64,000 nucleotides of DNA from an uncultured Gammaproteobacteria bacterium (GCA_913060495.1 CAJXRP010000008.1:1-64000); one strand, 5' to 3'; counted from the first letter of the stretch, positions 26,664 through 36,174 are shown. Program-made: numbers and translations. Notes: a model not told the origin generated them from the sequence alone.

Positions 26664-27137
26664 ATGACCGCTTTGAAATTAGGCAATTTGGCGCCGACAT
26701 TTACCCTGTTGAATCAAGCAGGGGAGAAGGTAAGTTTGAAAGATTTTAGAGGCAGTGCGAACGTAGTGCTGTATTTCTATCCCAAAGCGATGACGCCTGG
26801 CTGTACAGTTCAGGCTTGTGGTCTGCGGGATTCTAAAAAGGAGTTGGCCAAGCTGGATGCGGTAGCGCTGGGTCTGAGTCCAGATCCTGTGAAGAGACTG
26901 GCGAAGTTTGAAGAAAAGGAGAGTCTAAATTTCGACCTTTTAGCAGATGAGGACCATGCCATCGCAGATAAATACGGCGTTTGGGATCTAAAGAAGTTCA
27001 TGGGTCGCGAATACATGGGCATAGTGCGTTCAACCTTTATTATCGATAAGAACGGGCGCCTGGCCCATATTATGGCGAAGGTAAAGACCAAGACTCATCA
27101 TGATGATGTGTTGGAACTGCTTAAGGATCTGCCCTAG
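26664..27137 (+). CDS. bcp: Thioredoxin-dependent peroxiredoxin, Bcp/PrxQ type
   Basis: A 157-residue cytoplasmic peroxidase reducing hydrogen peroxide and organic hydroperoxides. The peroxidatic cysteine is in YPKAMTPGCTVQACGLRDS, and a second cysteine five residues later is the usual Bcp resolving residue. DLLADEDHAIADKYGVWD and RSTFIIDKNGRL complete the family pattern. The esterase gene follows after 6 bp, so the two are co-transcribed. A TATAAT element precedes the gene. Confidence 0.95.
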   Translation: MTALKLGNLAPTFTLLNQAGEKVSLKDFRGSANVVLYFYPKAMTPGCTVQACGLRDSKKELAKLDAVALGLSPDPVKRLAKFEEKESLNFDLLADEDHAIADKYGVWDLKKFMGREYMGIVRSTFIIDKNGRLAHIMAKVKTKTHHDDVLELLKDLP

Positions 27138-27143
27138 GTCAAT

Positions 27144-27920
27144 ATGGAATTAAACTACAAACAGTATTCGACCGCGGGCACTCCCGTAATCGTGCTCCAT
27201 GGTTTGTTTGGCAGCCTGAGTAATTGGGGTTGGCATTGTAAACAGCTGGCGGAGCATTTCGCTGTTTATGGGGTCGACCTGCGCAATCATGGTGATTCTC
27301 CACATTCGGACCAGCTCGACTACCAAGTAATGGCGGATGATGTTCGGCAGCTAATCGCTCGATTAGGCTTGGAGTCCTGCTGTATCGTTGGTCATTCTAT
27401 GGGTGGCAAAGTAGCGATGCAGCTGGCTTTGAGTTTTCCCGATCTGGTTCAGAGGCTGGTTGTTGTTGATATAGCTCCGGTTAGCTATCCTGAGAATGCG
27501 GACGGCCATATGAATGTGCTCGCGGCCATGGATGCGGTTAGACTCGATAAGATCAAAAGTAGGACGCAGGCGGAGGTAACTCTAGAGGATTTTATTCCCG
27601 AGGAGGCGACGCGAAAATTTGTGCTAACTAATTTAGTGCGCAACAAGGAAGGCACGTTCGAATGGAGGCTTAATAAGGATTCGATACGCTGTAACTATGC
27701 GAATCTTAGGGCGGAGCTTATAGCTACAACGAGTTTTCCCAAACCTGTTTTGTTTGTAAAGGGGAGTTTGTCGCCTTATATAAAACCCGAGCATGAAGCG
27801 CAGATCAAAGAATTGTTTCCTGACGCGTCGGTAAAAATAATCATGGACGCGGGACATTGGTTACATGCGGAACAGCCTCAGGCCTTGCAACAGATGCTGT
27901 TAAAATATTTACAGAGTTGA
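27144..27920 (+). CDS. Alpha/beta hydrolase, YbfF-like esterase
   Basis: A 258-residue cytoplasmic esterase. VLHGLFGSLSNWG gives the oxyanion-hole His-Gly, GVDLRNHGDSPHS the strand-4 loop, GHSMGGKVAMQLA the nucleophile Ser, and AGHWLHAEQP the catalytic His. The sequence matches E. coli YbfF-type esterases, which hydrolyse short- and medium-chain esters or thioesters; the natural substrate is unclear. It begins 6 bp after bcp, and pdxJ follows after 45 bp. Confidence 0.9.
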   Translation: MELNYKQYSTAGTPVIVLHGLFGSLSNWGWHCKQLAEHFAVYGVDLRNHGDSPHSDQLDYQVMADDVRQLIARLGLESCCIVGHSMGGKVAMQLALSFPDLVQRLVVVDIAPVSYPENADGHMNVLAAMDAVRLDKIKSRTQAEVTLEDFIPEEATRKFVLTNLVRNKEGTFEWRLNKDSIRCNYANLRAELIATTSFPKPVLFVKGSLSPYIKPEHEAQIKELFPDASVKIIMDAGHWLHAEQPQALQQMLLKYLQS

Positions 27921-27965
27921 ATTCATCGACTCGCTCCCTCTCGATAGCTGCTTTAAGGAATTGTT

Positions 27966-28697
27966 GTGACAGTACTCAGTGTTAACGTAAATAAGATTGC
28001 CCTACTTAGAAATTCTCGCGGTAGAGACTTTCCTTCCGTGGTTGGATTCAGCGAGCAGCTGATTGAGTTGGGCGTTAAGGGCATAACCGTGCATCCACGG
28101 CCCGATGAGCGGCATATTACTCGCCGTGATGTCTATGCGCTTAGCGAGATGCTAAAAGACAAGCCGCAAGTCGAGTTCAACATAGAGGGGTATCCCTCGG
28201 AAGACTTCATGAAGATGGTGCGTGAAGTGCGTCCGGATCAGTGTACGCTCGTGCCGGATGCTCCTGGGCAGTTGACCTCCGACCATGGTTGGGATGTCCT
28301 GCAGAATCAATCTCTGTTGCAACAGGTATTGAGCGAGCTGCGTGAGAGTGGCGTTCGTAGCAGTATATTTTTAGACCCAGACTCTGAGATGGTTGCTCAG
28401 GTGCCTAGCGTTGCTGCAGATCGCATCGAGCTTTATACGGAAGAATTCGCGAGCCGCTTCGGCAGTCCCGAGCAGGAGGCAGTGTTTGAGCGCTATCGCG
28501 GCGCAGCAGCAAGAGCTGATCAGCTTGGCATAGGTCTCAATGCAGGACACGACCTAGACATGCGGAACTTGGCGACGTTTCTGAGGATTCCCAATATTCT
28601 CGAAGTTTCTATCGGTCATGCACTTGTTGTCGAATCCCTGCAACTGGGTGTCAGCACTGTTATTGAGCGCTACCTAGCGATCGTAGAAGGCGCTTAA
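27966..28697 (+). CDS. pdxJ: Pyridoxine 5'-phosphate synthase
   Basis: Condenses 1-deoxyxylulose 5-phosphate with 3-amino-2-oxopropyl phosphate to make pyridoxine phosphate. The GTG start at 27966 gives 243 residues. Conserved blocks are VNVNKIALLRNSRG, GITVHPRPDERHITRRDV, FNIEGYPS, QCTLVPDAPGQLTSDHGWD, LFLDPD-like SSIFLDPD, LYTEEFA, GLNAGHDLD and EVSIGHALV. The enzyme is a cytoplasmic TIM barrel. The other vitamin B6 gene, pdxH, is 8.3 kb downstream, not in the same operon. Confidence 0.96.
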   Translation: MTVLSVNVNKIALLRNSRGRDFPSVVGFSEQLIELGVKGITVHPRPDERHITRRDVYALSEMLKDKPQVEFNIEGYPSEDFMKMVREVRPDQCTLVPDAPGQLTSDHGWDVLQNQSLLQQVLSELRESGVRSSIFLDPDSEMVAQVPSVAADRIELYTEEFASRFGSPEQEAVFERYRGAAARADQLGIGLNAGHDLDMRNLATFLRIPNILEVSIGHALVVESLQLGVSTVIERYLAIVEGA

Positions 28698-28835
28698 CTC
28701 CGTACGCGGCATATAGCCTATAGCCAGAGGAAACCCAGAAATACGAACCTAGGGGCGCTCTATTAAGTTAGTGTTCAGCCCCCGCACCTATACTGCTAGT
28801 TCAAGATCGAGTTCATTCGATAAGGAGTGGCAATC

Positions 28836-29825
28836 ATGACAAGCAGACGATTTAGTTTGGCAAGCATACCGCGCTGGGTAAGCATTACCGCTGTGCTAGT
28901 GATTCTGGCTCCCAATACGGTCTTCGCTACTCACTTCGAGCTCTCGCGCCTCGCAAACCAGATCGAATTGATTAGCGGTCAGTTTGCAGATGATCTTCGC
29001 TATACTCGTCACTACGGTTCAGTTCGTCAGCGGGCAGTAACCCTGAGAAGGGAGGCTGCGCAGCTTGCTGATTCACTAAGACGTAATCGCAGTAACTCTC
29101 GTATTCGCTCGCGATTTAAAGATGTACGGCGTGGCTATGAACGCCTCGAGCAAGCATTCTTTAGCGCTGATCGACGCGACCATGTTCCGCGCCTGTATCG
29201 AGAGCTGAACCTAATAAGCAATGTATTCTCGAGCCTAAGCGATGAGTTTTATTATGCGGGTTTAGGTCGGCAGAACTACGGTCCAGTTTATAACGCCCCT
29301 AGCAGCGGCATATCGATCATTGGTTCACGCAACTATGGTTCACGCAACTATGGTTCAAGAAACTATGGTTCAAGAAACTATGGCTCACGGAACTATAACT
29401 CACGCAACTATAATTCCCGCAACTCCGGCTCACGTGACATAGGTTCACGTCGCGGCAGTTCGCGCGACCATGATCGCCGCGATCGCAGCTCTAGGTCGAC
29501 TGGTCTCATAGTGCCTAGCCGAGAACGTGCAATACCTCCGGTATTTAGGGGCAATCAGAGTGGCGGGTTTTCTAATCGTCAAGGGGAGAGAGAGGGTAGA
29601 TCTGAAAGGGGCGGCAGTAGTGCGAGCGATAGAAACCGCACCGATCGCGGCAGCAGAGTATTGGAGAGACAGGGTCGACAGGATGCCACAAGGCGTGAGT
29701 TGGAGGGGCAGGGGCGCCGTAACCGGCCGTCCGCATCGGTTCGTCAGTCGCCTGGGGTGAGTGGCGAGCGACGCGGAAGTCGCGGCCGAGGAGCTGTGTC
29801 TGAGAGTCGGCGCAGAAATCACTAA
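28836..29825 (+). CDS. Exported protein with GSRNY pentapeptide repeats and basic low-complexity tail
   Basis: ATG 28836 lies eight bases after AAGGAG, better than GTG 28827. A signal peptide (about residues 10-33, ending VFA-THFE) leads to a helical region rich in Arg, Leu and Gln (FELSRLANQIELISGQFADDL to residue 150). Then come about ten five-residue units (GSRNY and variants), and then a Ser/Arg/Gly-rich tail of about 130 residues that is probably disordered. I recognise no family. The basic tail could bind nucleic acid or anionic polymers outside the cytoplasm, but that is only inference. It stands alone between pdxJ and an MFS gene. Confidence 0.75.
   Translation: MTSRRFSLASIPRWVSITAVLVILAPNTVFATHFELSRLANQIELISGQFADDLRYTRHYGSVRQRAVTLRREAAQLADSLRRNRSNSRIRSRFKDVRRGYERLEQAFFSADRRDHVPRLYRELNLISNVFSSLSDEFYYAGLGRQNYGPVYNAPSSGISIIGSRNYGSRNYGSRNYGSRNYGSRNYNSRNYNSRNSGSRDIGSRRGSSRDHDRRDRSSRSTGLIVPSRERAIPPVFRGNQSGGFSNRQGEREGRSERGGSSASDRNRTDRGSRVLERQGRQDATRRELEGQGRRNRPSASVRQSPGVSGERRGSRGRGAVSESRRRNH
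29322..29471 (+). repeat. In-frame 15-bp minisatellite (GSRNY units)
   Basis: Ten consecutive 15-bp units encode GSRNY five times and then drifting variants (NSRNY, NSRNS, GSRDI, GSRRG, SSRDH). The first two units are identical in DNA, as are the third and fourth; the later ones diverge. This indicates growth by slippage from one end. Unit number could vary between strains without frameshift. Confidence 0.85.
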
Positions 29826-30041
29826 GAAGAGTGAGTTCTATCAGTAGCAAAACGAGATTATTCTAGCTGGCTCTAGATCTTGATGTTCTTTAAGGGTCAG
29901 GTGTATTTATAAGGGCTTGCAGTCATGGCGCATGCTCTTTATGTACTCTAAGCCTTTCTTCGATTAGACTGCGCGCTCTGTGGGTTTCTCTGCGCTAAGA
30001 CGCACTTAATGCGGCCCACCTAAATACTGCTGGAAGAAAGC

Positions 30042-31313
30042 TTGAGCGATAACCTCCCATCCGATCGCCTCTACTACGGTTACTGGATCGTCGTTGCAGG
30101 TTTTGTCACGCAATTCGTTGCCGTTGGCATGTCGAACTATATCGTAGGCTCTTTTCTCATTCCGATGACGGAGGAATTTGGCTGGACTCGCGCCGAATTC
30201 AGTATGTCTCGTTCTATAGGCCAGGTTGTTCTTGCCTGCACCGGCTTTGTCATCGGCTCCTATATAGATCGCTATGGAGGACGTCGCTTTATTATCGCGG
30301 GGGCGTTCATCTTGTCTGCTGCGACTTATAGTCTAGGGAACATCACTACGCTTGGTCAGTGGTTGCTGCTGAACGGATTGATGTTAACTGCGGGGGCTGC
30401 ACTGATCGGCAATTTGGTGGTCAACGTCACTCTAGGGAAGTGGTTCGTCGAGCGTCGCGGCAGAGCGGTCGCAATGGCGGGAATGGGGATCTCTCTGTCG
30501 GGCATCATACTGCCAATGTTGTCGACATGGATGGTGGACGAATTTGGCTGGAGGACCTCCTGGAAATTGCTAGGTATGGCGGCGGGGATGCTTACCCTGC
30601 CCATGGCGTTCATCATGCGTCGCAGTCCAGAAGATCACGGTTGGCACCCCGATGGAAAATCAGAAGAAGAGATGTCGCAGGGCCACGGCGCGGCAGCAAA
30701 AGCTGATTTCGAGAATTCCATGACCCGCGCTCAGGCGATGCGTACTTCCAGCTTCTATTTTCTGGTATTGGCGTTTGGCTTATTTCAGATTTCGATTACG
30801 GTAATGTTGATTCAGACGATTCCGCTAATGACGGATGCGGGCTATTCGAGGCTTGTTGCCTCGACTATGATTTCCTTGGCGTCGGTGCCGTCTTTTCTTA
30901 GTAAACCCCTCTGGGGCATCCTCATCGATCGTTACAGCCCACGTAAGTTGGCTGCTCTTGGGGCGGCTGTCACCGGTAGTGCAGTGATGCTTATTGTTTT
31001 TAGCGTTGCCAATAAATTAGATCTGCTGATCTATGTTGGGTTTCTCTCAATGGGTATTGGCTGGGGTGGCTTACTACCCTTACAAGAAGTGATATGGGCA
31101 ACGTTCTTCGGGCGGCGTTATCTTGGTTCGGTGAGATCTACTGCTATGCCATTTACTTTTGGCATGTCGGCGTTAGGTCCGGTACTAGTTGCCTATTACT
31201 ACGACTTGGTTGGTAACTATGATCTAGCCCTGATGGCAATTGCCCTGTGTAATATCTTCTCCGCAATCATGCTCTATCGCATGAAAACTAAGCCGCTCAT
31301 ACAAAAAGCATAA
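30042..31313 (+). CDS. MFS transporter, monocarboxylate/oxalate-formate-like
   Basis: A 423-residue, 12-helix major facilitator. YYGYWIVVAGFVTQFVAVGM, MTEEFGWTRAEFSMSRSIGQ and the loop DRYGGRRFIIAG match the monocarboxylate porter-like and OFA groups; KWFVERRGRAVAMAGMGISLSG is the typical helix 4-5 block. The likely substrates are small organic acids. The start is TTG 30042, with GGAAG about seven bases upstream; no ATG gives a complete first helix. The 216 bp upstream shows nothing I can name. Confidence 0.88.
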   Translation: MSDNLPSDRLYYGYWIVVAGFVTQFVAVGMSNYIVGSFLIPMTEEFGWTRAEFSMSRSIGQVVLACTGFVIGSYIDRYGGRRFIIAGAFILSAATYSLGNITTLGQWLLLNGLMLTAGAALIGNLVVNVTLGKWFVERRGRAVAMAGMGISLSGIILPMLSTWMVDEFGWRTSWKLLGMAAGMLTLPMAFIMRRSPEDHGWHPDGKSEEEMSQGHGAAAKADFENSMTRAQAMRTSSFYFLVLAFGLFQISITVMLIQTIPLMTDAGYSRLVASTMISLASVPSFLSKPLWGILIDRYSPRKLAALGAAVTGSAVMLIVFSVANKLDLLIYVGFLSMGIGWGGLLPLQEVIWATFFGRRYLGSVRSTAMPFTFGMSALGPVLVAYYYDLVGNYDLALMAIALCNIFSAIMLYRMKTKPLIQKA

Positions 31314-31489
31314 ATTTATGCTTGTGGCACTGCAGCTTAGCTAACACGGCGCTAAAGCCCGTAAATAGTGTGTTTAGTTGGCGTTTTTTGTGTGATGGCC
31401 TTCACACTTTATAACATCCTGCAGGTATTCATCTCCCTTCTGAACCAGAATGGGAATGTCTAATAAAAGAGTCAATCGGATCATTTACG

Positions 31490-31897
31490 ATGTATAAGAA
31501 GCTGCAGTGTGGCATACCAGACTTGAGAGTGACTAAGCCCAGCGGCTTGTCTTCGAGCCTGTTTTTCCATGTCTACAGTGGCAGCAATGCTATTGGGTTC
31601 GCACAGCTGAGCTCTCGTTCCGAGAACAATCACAGGCGATCGGTTTCTCGGCGCGCGGCGAATGCTGATTCGGCACCTGGCGTCAGCTATTGTCTAAAGA
31701 TAATTGAGATTAGCCAGAATTACCGTAATAAGGGTATCGGTTCTGCTCTGTTAGACGAGGTTATTGGTTTCTGCAAAGACGAACAGGTAGTGTCCATCTT
31801 TGGTGAGGCTAAAGGCGATTCTGTAGAGCTGCGCCGGTGGTATCAGGGCAAGGGCTTTGATCTGGACAGCGTAGACAACATCCAGCTTTCCTTCTAA
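31490..31897 (+). CDS. GNAT family N-acetyltransferase
   Basis: A 135-residue protein. The acetyl-CoA-binding motif A is visible as ISQNYRNKGIGSALLDEVIGFCK (R-x-x-G-x-G/A pattern), followed by FGEAKGDSVELRRWYQGKGF, the usual motif B. The N-terminal half is less typical. The acceptor substrate cannot be inferred. It is convergent with tesA, 52 bp away. Confidence 0.82.
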   Translation: MYKKLQCGIPDLRVTKPSGLSSSLFFHVYSGSNAIGFAQLSSRSENNHRRSVSRRAANADSAPGVSYCLKIIEISQNYRNKGIGSALLDEVIGFCKDEQVVSIFGEAKGDSVELRRWYQGKGFDLDSVDNIQLSF

Positions 31898-31949
31898 AGC
31901 AAAAACTTCAATATCCGTAGCTCATACTCCTAGCTGTATTTTCTACTCT

Positions 31950-32585
31950 TTACTTAATCAGCAAGCTTTCTAGTTGTGGCTTGAGAATGGGCCACACATT
32001 GTCGAGAATCATAGACTGAGCCTCAGCCCGTGGATGAATGCCATCGTTCTGCATTAGCTCAGGCTGTTCTGGTATGCCTTCAATCAGAAACGGTATCAGA
32101 GGCAGTGATTTTTGCTCGGCGAGAGCCGCGTAACTATCGAAGAAGGGGACCGTATAGCGTGGGCCATAATTTGGTGGGATCTGAATCCCGGTAAGAATAA
32201 CTTCGGCGCCGCTAATTTTTGCTAGATCGATCATCGCTGCTAAGTTCTCGCGCATGAGGTTCAGCGGCAAGCCGCGCAGACCATCGTTGCCGCCCAACTC
32301 CAATATTACTAACTCTGGTTGATAGCTATCTAGCATCGCAGGTAATCGTGCTAAGCCACCAGTGGTAGTTTCGCCGCTTACGCTGCCATTGATAACAGCT
32401 ACCGGCAATTTCTCCGAGAGTAATTTAATCTGCAGCAGGTTGACCCATCCTTGTTCCTCTTCGATGCCATAGGAAGCGCTCAGGCTGTCACCATAGACGA
32501 GTAAGGTCAGATCTTCCTCTGCGGCCAAGCTACTGAAATAGATCGAGTAGCTGAGGCAGAAAATGCACAGTTGAATTAAACGCAT
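31950..32585 (-). CDS. tesA: Periplasmic SGNH esterase/thioesterase I/lysophospholipase L1
   Basis: A 211-residue SGNH hydrolase with a signal peptide (IQLCIFCLSYSIYFSSLAAE). Block I holds the nucleophile in LVYGDSLSASYGIEEEQGW, block II the Gly in INGSVSGETTTGG, block III the Asn in LELGGNDGLRG, and block V the Asp and His in NDGIHPRAEAQ. This is the TesA/arylesterase group, cleaving acyl thioesters and lysophospholipids. As in E. coli it is divergent from the ABC transporter pair ybbA-ybbP, a conserved arrangement that strengthens the call. Confidence 0.93.
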   Translation of the reverse strand: MRLIQLCIFCLSYSIYFSSLAAEEDLTLLVYGDSLSASYGIEEEQGWVNLLQIKLLSEKLPVAVINGSVSGETTTGGLARLPAMLDSYQPELVILELGGNDGLRGLPLNLMRENLAAMIDLAKISGAEVILTGIQIPPNYGPRYTVPFFDSYAALAEQKSLPLIPFLIEGIPEQPELMQNDGIHPRAEAQSMILDNVWPILKPQLESLLIK

Positions 32586-32792
32586 GGTCGAATTAAAAGG
32601 GGTCTCATCGCATCAAAAGCATATGTGGTGGAATATTATGGTAAACCAGTACTGTCTCGCTAACGTAGAGAACGTTATTGATCCGGTTCAGACTGTATTC
32701 TATAGAGACGATTGCCTATTGCAATCCATACTGACCCACCAAATTGGACTATAATCGCTGCATGACAAGCATCTGTGAGAGACCCTGAGTAA

Positions 32793-33503
32793 ATGATTCG
32801 AATCGAAAACCTATGTAAGAGTGTAGATACCAGTGAGGGTCTGCTGACCATCCTGAAATCAGTCAGCCTAGATATTGATACAGGAGAAGCCGTAGCAATC
32901 ATAGGCGCCTCGGGCTCCGGCAAGTCGACGCTGCTTGGTTTGATGGCGGGCCTAGACACAGCGACTACCGGAGATGTGGTATTGGACGGACAGAGTCTCA
33001 ATGCCATGGATGAGGAGCAGCGTGCCATATTGCGTGGCAAACTCGTCGGATTCGTCTTTCAATCCTTTCAGCTTTTGCCAAGCCTTACAGCATTAGAGAA
33101 CGTGATGTTACCCATAGAGTTAAAGGGCGATGCACAGGCTAATGAGAAGGCTAAGCGTCTATTGGCTAGGGTAGGATTGGATGAGCGCGGGCACCACTAT
33201 CCGAATCAACTCTCTGGGGGTGAGCAGCAGCGCGTCGCTATCGCCCGTGCCTTTGCTACCGAGGCGCGAATATTATTCGCCGATGAGCCCACGGGGAATC
33301 TCGATACGGCCACCGGTGCGAAGATCGTAGAACTGTTGTTCGATCTCAATCGAGAATTTTCCACTACCCTGGTTCTGGTAACCCATGATGAACGGCTCGC
33401 ACAGAAGTGTGATCGCATTGTTAGGCTGGTTGCAGGAGAAGTGGTGAGTGATGAGAAAACCAGTGCCCGGAATGAGAAAGACGAGGAAGTAGCGAGTGAC
33501 TGA
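32793..33503 (+). CDS. ybbA: ABC transporter ATP-binding protein, LolD/YbbA type
   Basis: A 236-residue ATPase. Walker A is GASGSGKSTLLG, the signature is LSGGEQQRVAIARA, Walker B is ILFADEPTGNLD and the switch histidine is in VTHDE. It belongs to the MacB/LolD-like mechanotransmission class. It pairs with the downstream FtsX-type permease, whose start overlaps this gene by 8 bp. Divergent orientation from tesA gives the tesA-ybbA-ybbP order seen in E. coli. The substrate is not established. Confidence 0.94.
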   Translation: MIRIENLCKSVDTSEGLLTILKSVSLDIDTGEAVAIIGASGSGKSTLLGLMAGLDTATTGDVVLDGQSLNAMDEEQRAILRGKLVGFVFQSFQLLPSLTALENVMLPIELKGDAQANEKAKRLLARVGLDERGHHYPNQLSGGEQQRVAIARAFATEARILFADEPTGNLDTATGAKIVELLFDLNREFSTTLVLVTHDERLAQKCDRIVRLVAGEVVSDEKTSARNEKDEEVASD

Positions 33504-36174
33504 AGTGGTGACTGCAGAAAGCGGTGGTAATAAAACCTTCTCGACCCTCTTCGGGTTGGCCTTGCGATTGTTGTGGCGCGATTGGCGCGGGGGTGAGATT
33601 CGTCTGCTATTTATCGCCTTGGTTATGGCGGTAACGTCAGTAACAGGCATAGCATTATTCACAGACCGATTGGAAAAAGCCTTGCTGCTAGAATCTGCGA
33701 ATATGCTCGCTGCAGACAGGGTGTTGGGGAGTGGTAGGCAGCCGCCAGAAGAAATTCTGGCTGAAGCTGAATCTCTTGGGTTACGGACGGCGCAAACTCT
33801 CTCGTTCACCTCGATGGCATTCTCTGAATCCGGCAATATGCTGGTCTCAGCAAAGGCTGTGAGTGAGGCTTATCCGCTGCGGGGAGAAGTGATCATAGCC
33901 GATCAGCCTTTCATTCGCGGATTTCCAATTCAAAGTGGTCCGCCGGCTGGCGAAGTGTGGCTGGAATCAAGAGCGCTACCAGCTCTAGGCATAGATATCG
34001 GTGATTCGGTGTTCGTCGGTGAGGCAGAATTAACGGTTAGCAAGATTATCATCGCGGAACCGGATCGACAGCAGGGTGGCATGATGGACAGCGCAGGGCC
34101 GCGACTCATGCTGAACATGCTTGATGTTGCCCAAACTAACGTCGTGCAGCTTGGTAGTCGCGTTAGTTACCGCTATTTATTTGCCGGTGAAGAGCTGGAA
34201 ACATTAGATTCTTTTAGTGAATGGATCGGAGAAGAATACGACGGCGAATTTCGAATGCGGGATGTTCGCGACGAGAGCGAAGAGATTAGCGATGCGCTAA
34301 ACAAGGCTGAGAGCTTCCTATTATTAGGGTCGTTGTTTGCTGTGCTTCTTGCCGGCGTGGCAATCGCATTAACCGCCAAGCGCTATAGCGAACGCCACTA
34401 TGATTACGTGGCGATCCTAAAGACATTCGGCTGCACCTCAAATGAGATTGGTGTTATCTATCTGGCAATTCAGTCGGTGCTGGTTTCTATTTCAATCGTG
34501 GTGGGCTGCATACTCGGTTGGTTGGTGCATCATGTGATTCTGCGTCTTCTGCAGGCGGTCATAACAGTGGATCTTCCCGCGGCTGGCTTCGAGCCCTTCG
34601 TTATTGGTTCGCTAACAGCTGTCATATGCTTGCTCTCGTTTGCATTGCCGCCACTGTTGGCGCTGCGCGCTACTCCGCCGCTACGGGTGTTGCGTAAAGA
34701 TCTCGGTCAGCAGAAATTCGGTGCCAACGTTCCTTATGGCTTTGGCATTCTTGGCACTATTTTTCTGGTGTATTGGTATAGCCAGGATCTGGTGCTTACT
34801 ACGGTGTTGGTCACCGCCGTTGCGGCTATTGCGTTGTTTCTCTCTGGTCTTTCTTACTTGCTGCTACGCTCAAGTGGATCGGTTGGAATGAAGGCCGGTA
34901 GTGCCTGGAAGTTAGCCATGACAGCTGCGCGACGACGACGGAAACAGAATGTGCTGCAGGTGATGGTTTTTTCCGTGACGATCATGTCACTCCTGGTGCT
35001 GACCTTGTTGCGTACGGACCTGATCGATGATTGGCAGGGGCAGCTTCCAGAGAACACGCCAAACCATTTTATGATGAATATTACCGAATCCCAGATAGAT
35101 GGGATCGAAAGCTTCTTCGCCGAGAATGGTGTGGATAGCAATGCATTCTATCCGCTAATTAGCGCTAGGGTTATATCGGTGAATGGTGAGATGCCTGATC
35201 CAGAAACCGAGCTCAATTCGGATGAAGAGCGCAGCAGCATAACTGAAGGTGCCCAGCCTGAAGAAGGCGAAAGCAGCCGCTACGATCAGGCGCGCAGTGA
35301 GCTCGATGCCGCCACTGGGAATAGCGAAGCAGCAGAGGAAGAAGAGCCGGGCGAGGGACAGATTCGAGGTCGATTGGGCCGCCGTCAGGTTACCTGGGCC
35401 AATGACCTTCCGCCTGACAATTTAATTACAGATGGTAGCTGGTGGGGCGAAGCTGTCGATGCGGGCTATGTATCTATTGAAGACGATTATGCTGGCTGGC
35501 TGGATATTGAGATCGGCGATCGAGTTGAGTTCGAAATCAATCAGCAGACCATCTTTGCCGAAGTGAGTAGCTTTCGCAGCGTGCGTTGGGACAATATGCA
35601 GCCCAATTTCTTTATCATATTTTCTCCAGGCACCATTAATCATCTAGGCGCTACGTTCCTTTCGACGGCTTTGATGGAGCGAGATCAGAAAATATTGCTC
35701 AATGATTTGGTTCGACTTTTCCCTACGATGGTTGTTATAGAGATAGATGCGCTAATTGAGCAGGTGCAGAATATTATCGCTCAGGTGACATCGGCGATCG
35801 AGCTGATTTCGGTGTTAGTGCTGGTGTGCGGCGCGCTGGTATTATTGGCTTGCGTGAATGCAACTCTCGATGAGCGTTTCCATGAGAACGCGATACTGCG
35901 TACGCTAGGTGCTGGGAAGAGGCTTATCCTTAGTAGTCTCTTGATAGAGTTTGCGAGTATCGGTGCATTGGCTGGCATTATTGCAACCATCGGCGCTGAG
36001 GCAAGCCTTTACTATCTTCAAGAGGAAGTGTTTGAACAGGAGTTCAATATGCACTACTGGGTATGGATAGCCGGGCCATTAATTGGCATGGTGCTTATTG
36101 CTGGTTTGGGTATGAACTCGACTCGGCAGGTTGTTAGTACTAGCCCTCTCAGTGTGTTGCGCAGGGTTATATAG
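33496..36174 (+). CDS. ybbP: FtsX-type ABC permease, YbbP family
   Basis: An 892-residue inner-membrane permease: one N-terminal helix (LLFIALVMAVTSVTGIALF), a large periplasmic domain, three to four helices (about residues 275-440), further helices, a second periplasmic domain and three C-terminal helices with the FtsX pattern (ELISVLVLVCGALVLLACVNATLDER...). It overlaps ybbA by 8 bp. It is longer than the roughly 800 residues I recall for E. coli YbbP. Much of the excess is an acidic, Glu/Ser/Gly-rich insert at residues 566-625 inside the second periplasmic domain. Role in the family is probably envelope-related and undefined. Confidence 0.92.
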   Translation: MTEVVTAESGGNKTFSTLFGLALRLLWRDWRGGEIRLLFIALVMAVTSVTGIALFTDRLEKALLLESANMLAADRVLGSGRQPPEEILAEAESLGLRTAQTLSFTSMAFSESGNMLVSAKAVSEAYPLRGEVIIADQPFIRGFPIQSGPPAGEVWLESRALPALGIDIGDSVFVGEAELTVSKIIIAEPDRQQGGMMDSAGPRLMLNMLDVAQTNVVQLGSRVSYRYLFAGEELETLDSFSEWIGEEYDGEFRMRDVRDESEEISDALNKAESFLLLGSLFAVLLAGVAIALTAKRYSERHYDYVAILKTFGCTSNEIGVIYLAIQSVLVSISIVVGCILGWLVHHVILRLLQAVITVDLPAAGFEPFVIGSLTAVICLLSFALPPLLALRATPPLRVLRKDLGQQKFGANVPYGFGILGTIFLVYWYSQDLVLTTVLVTAVAAIALFLSGLSYLLLRSSGSVGMKAGSAWKLAMTAARRRRKQNVLQVMVFSVTIMSLLVLTLLRTDLIDDWQGQLPENTPNHFMMNITESQIDGIESFFAENGVDSNAFYPLISARVISVNGEMPDPETELNSDEERSSITEGAQPEEGESSRYDQARSELDAATGNSEAAEEEEPGEGQIRGRLGRRQVTWANDLPPDNLITDGSWWGEAVDAGYVSIEDDYAGWLDIEIGDRVEFEINQQTIFAEVSSFRSVRWDNMQPNFFIIFSPGTINHLGATFLSTALMERDQKILLNDLVRLFPTMVVIEIDALIEQVQNIIAQVTSAIELISVLVLVCGALVLLACVNATLDERFHENAILRTLGAGKRLILSSLLIEFASIGALAGIIATIGAEASLYYLQEEVFEQEFNMHYWVWIAGPLIGMVLIAGLGMNSTRQVVSTSPLSVLRRVI

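Noticed and set aside
29445..29822. 125-codon minus-strand frame opposite the basic tail of the GSRNY protein
   Set aside because: It is the complement of low-complexity Arg/Ser/Gly codons, has no signal or motif of its own, and the plus-strand gene has the ribosome site and signal peptide.
31330..31390. Possible terminator after the MFS gene (CTAAA/TTTAG before TTTTTT)
   Set aside because: Only a short, interrupted stem can be formed around a long loop; the T-run alone is not enough.
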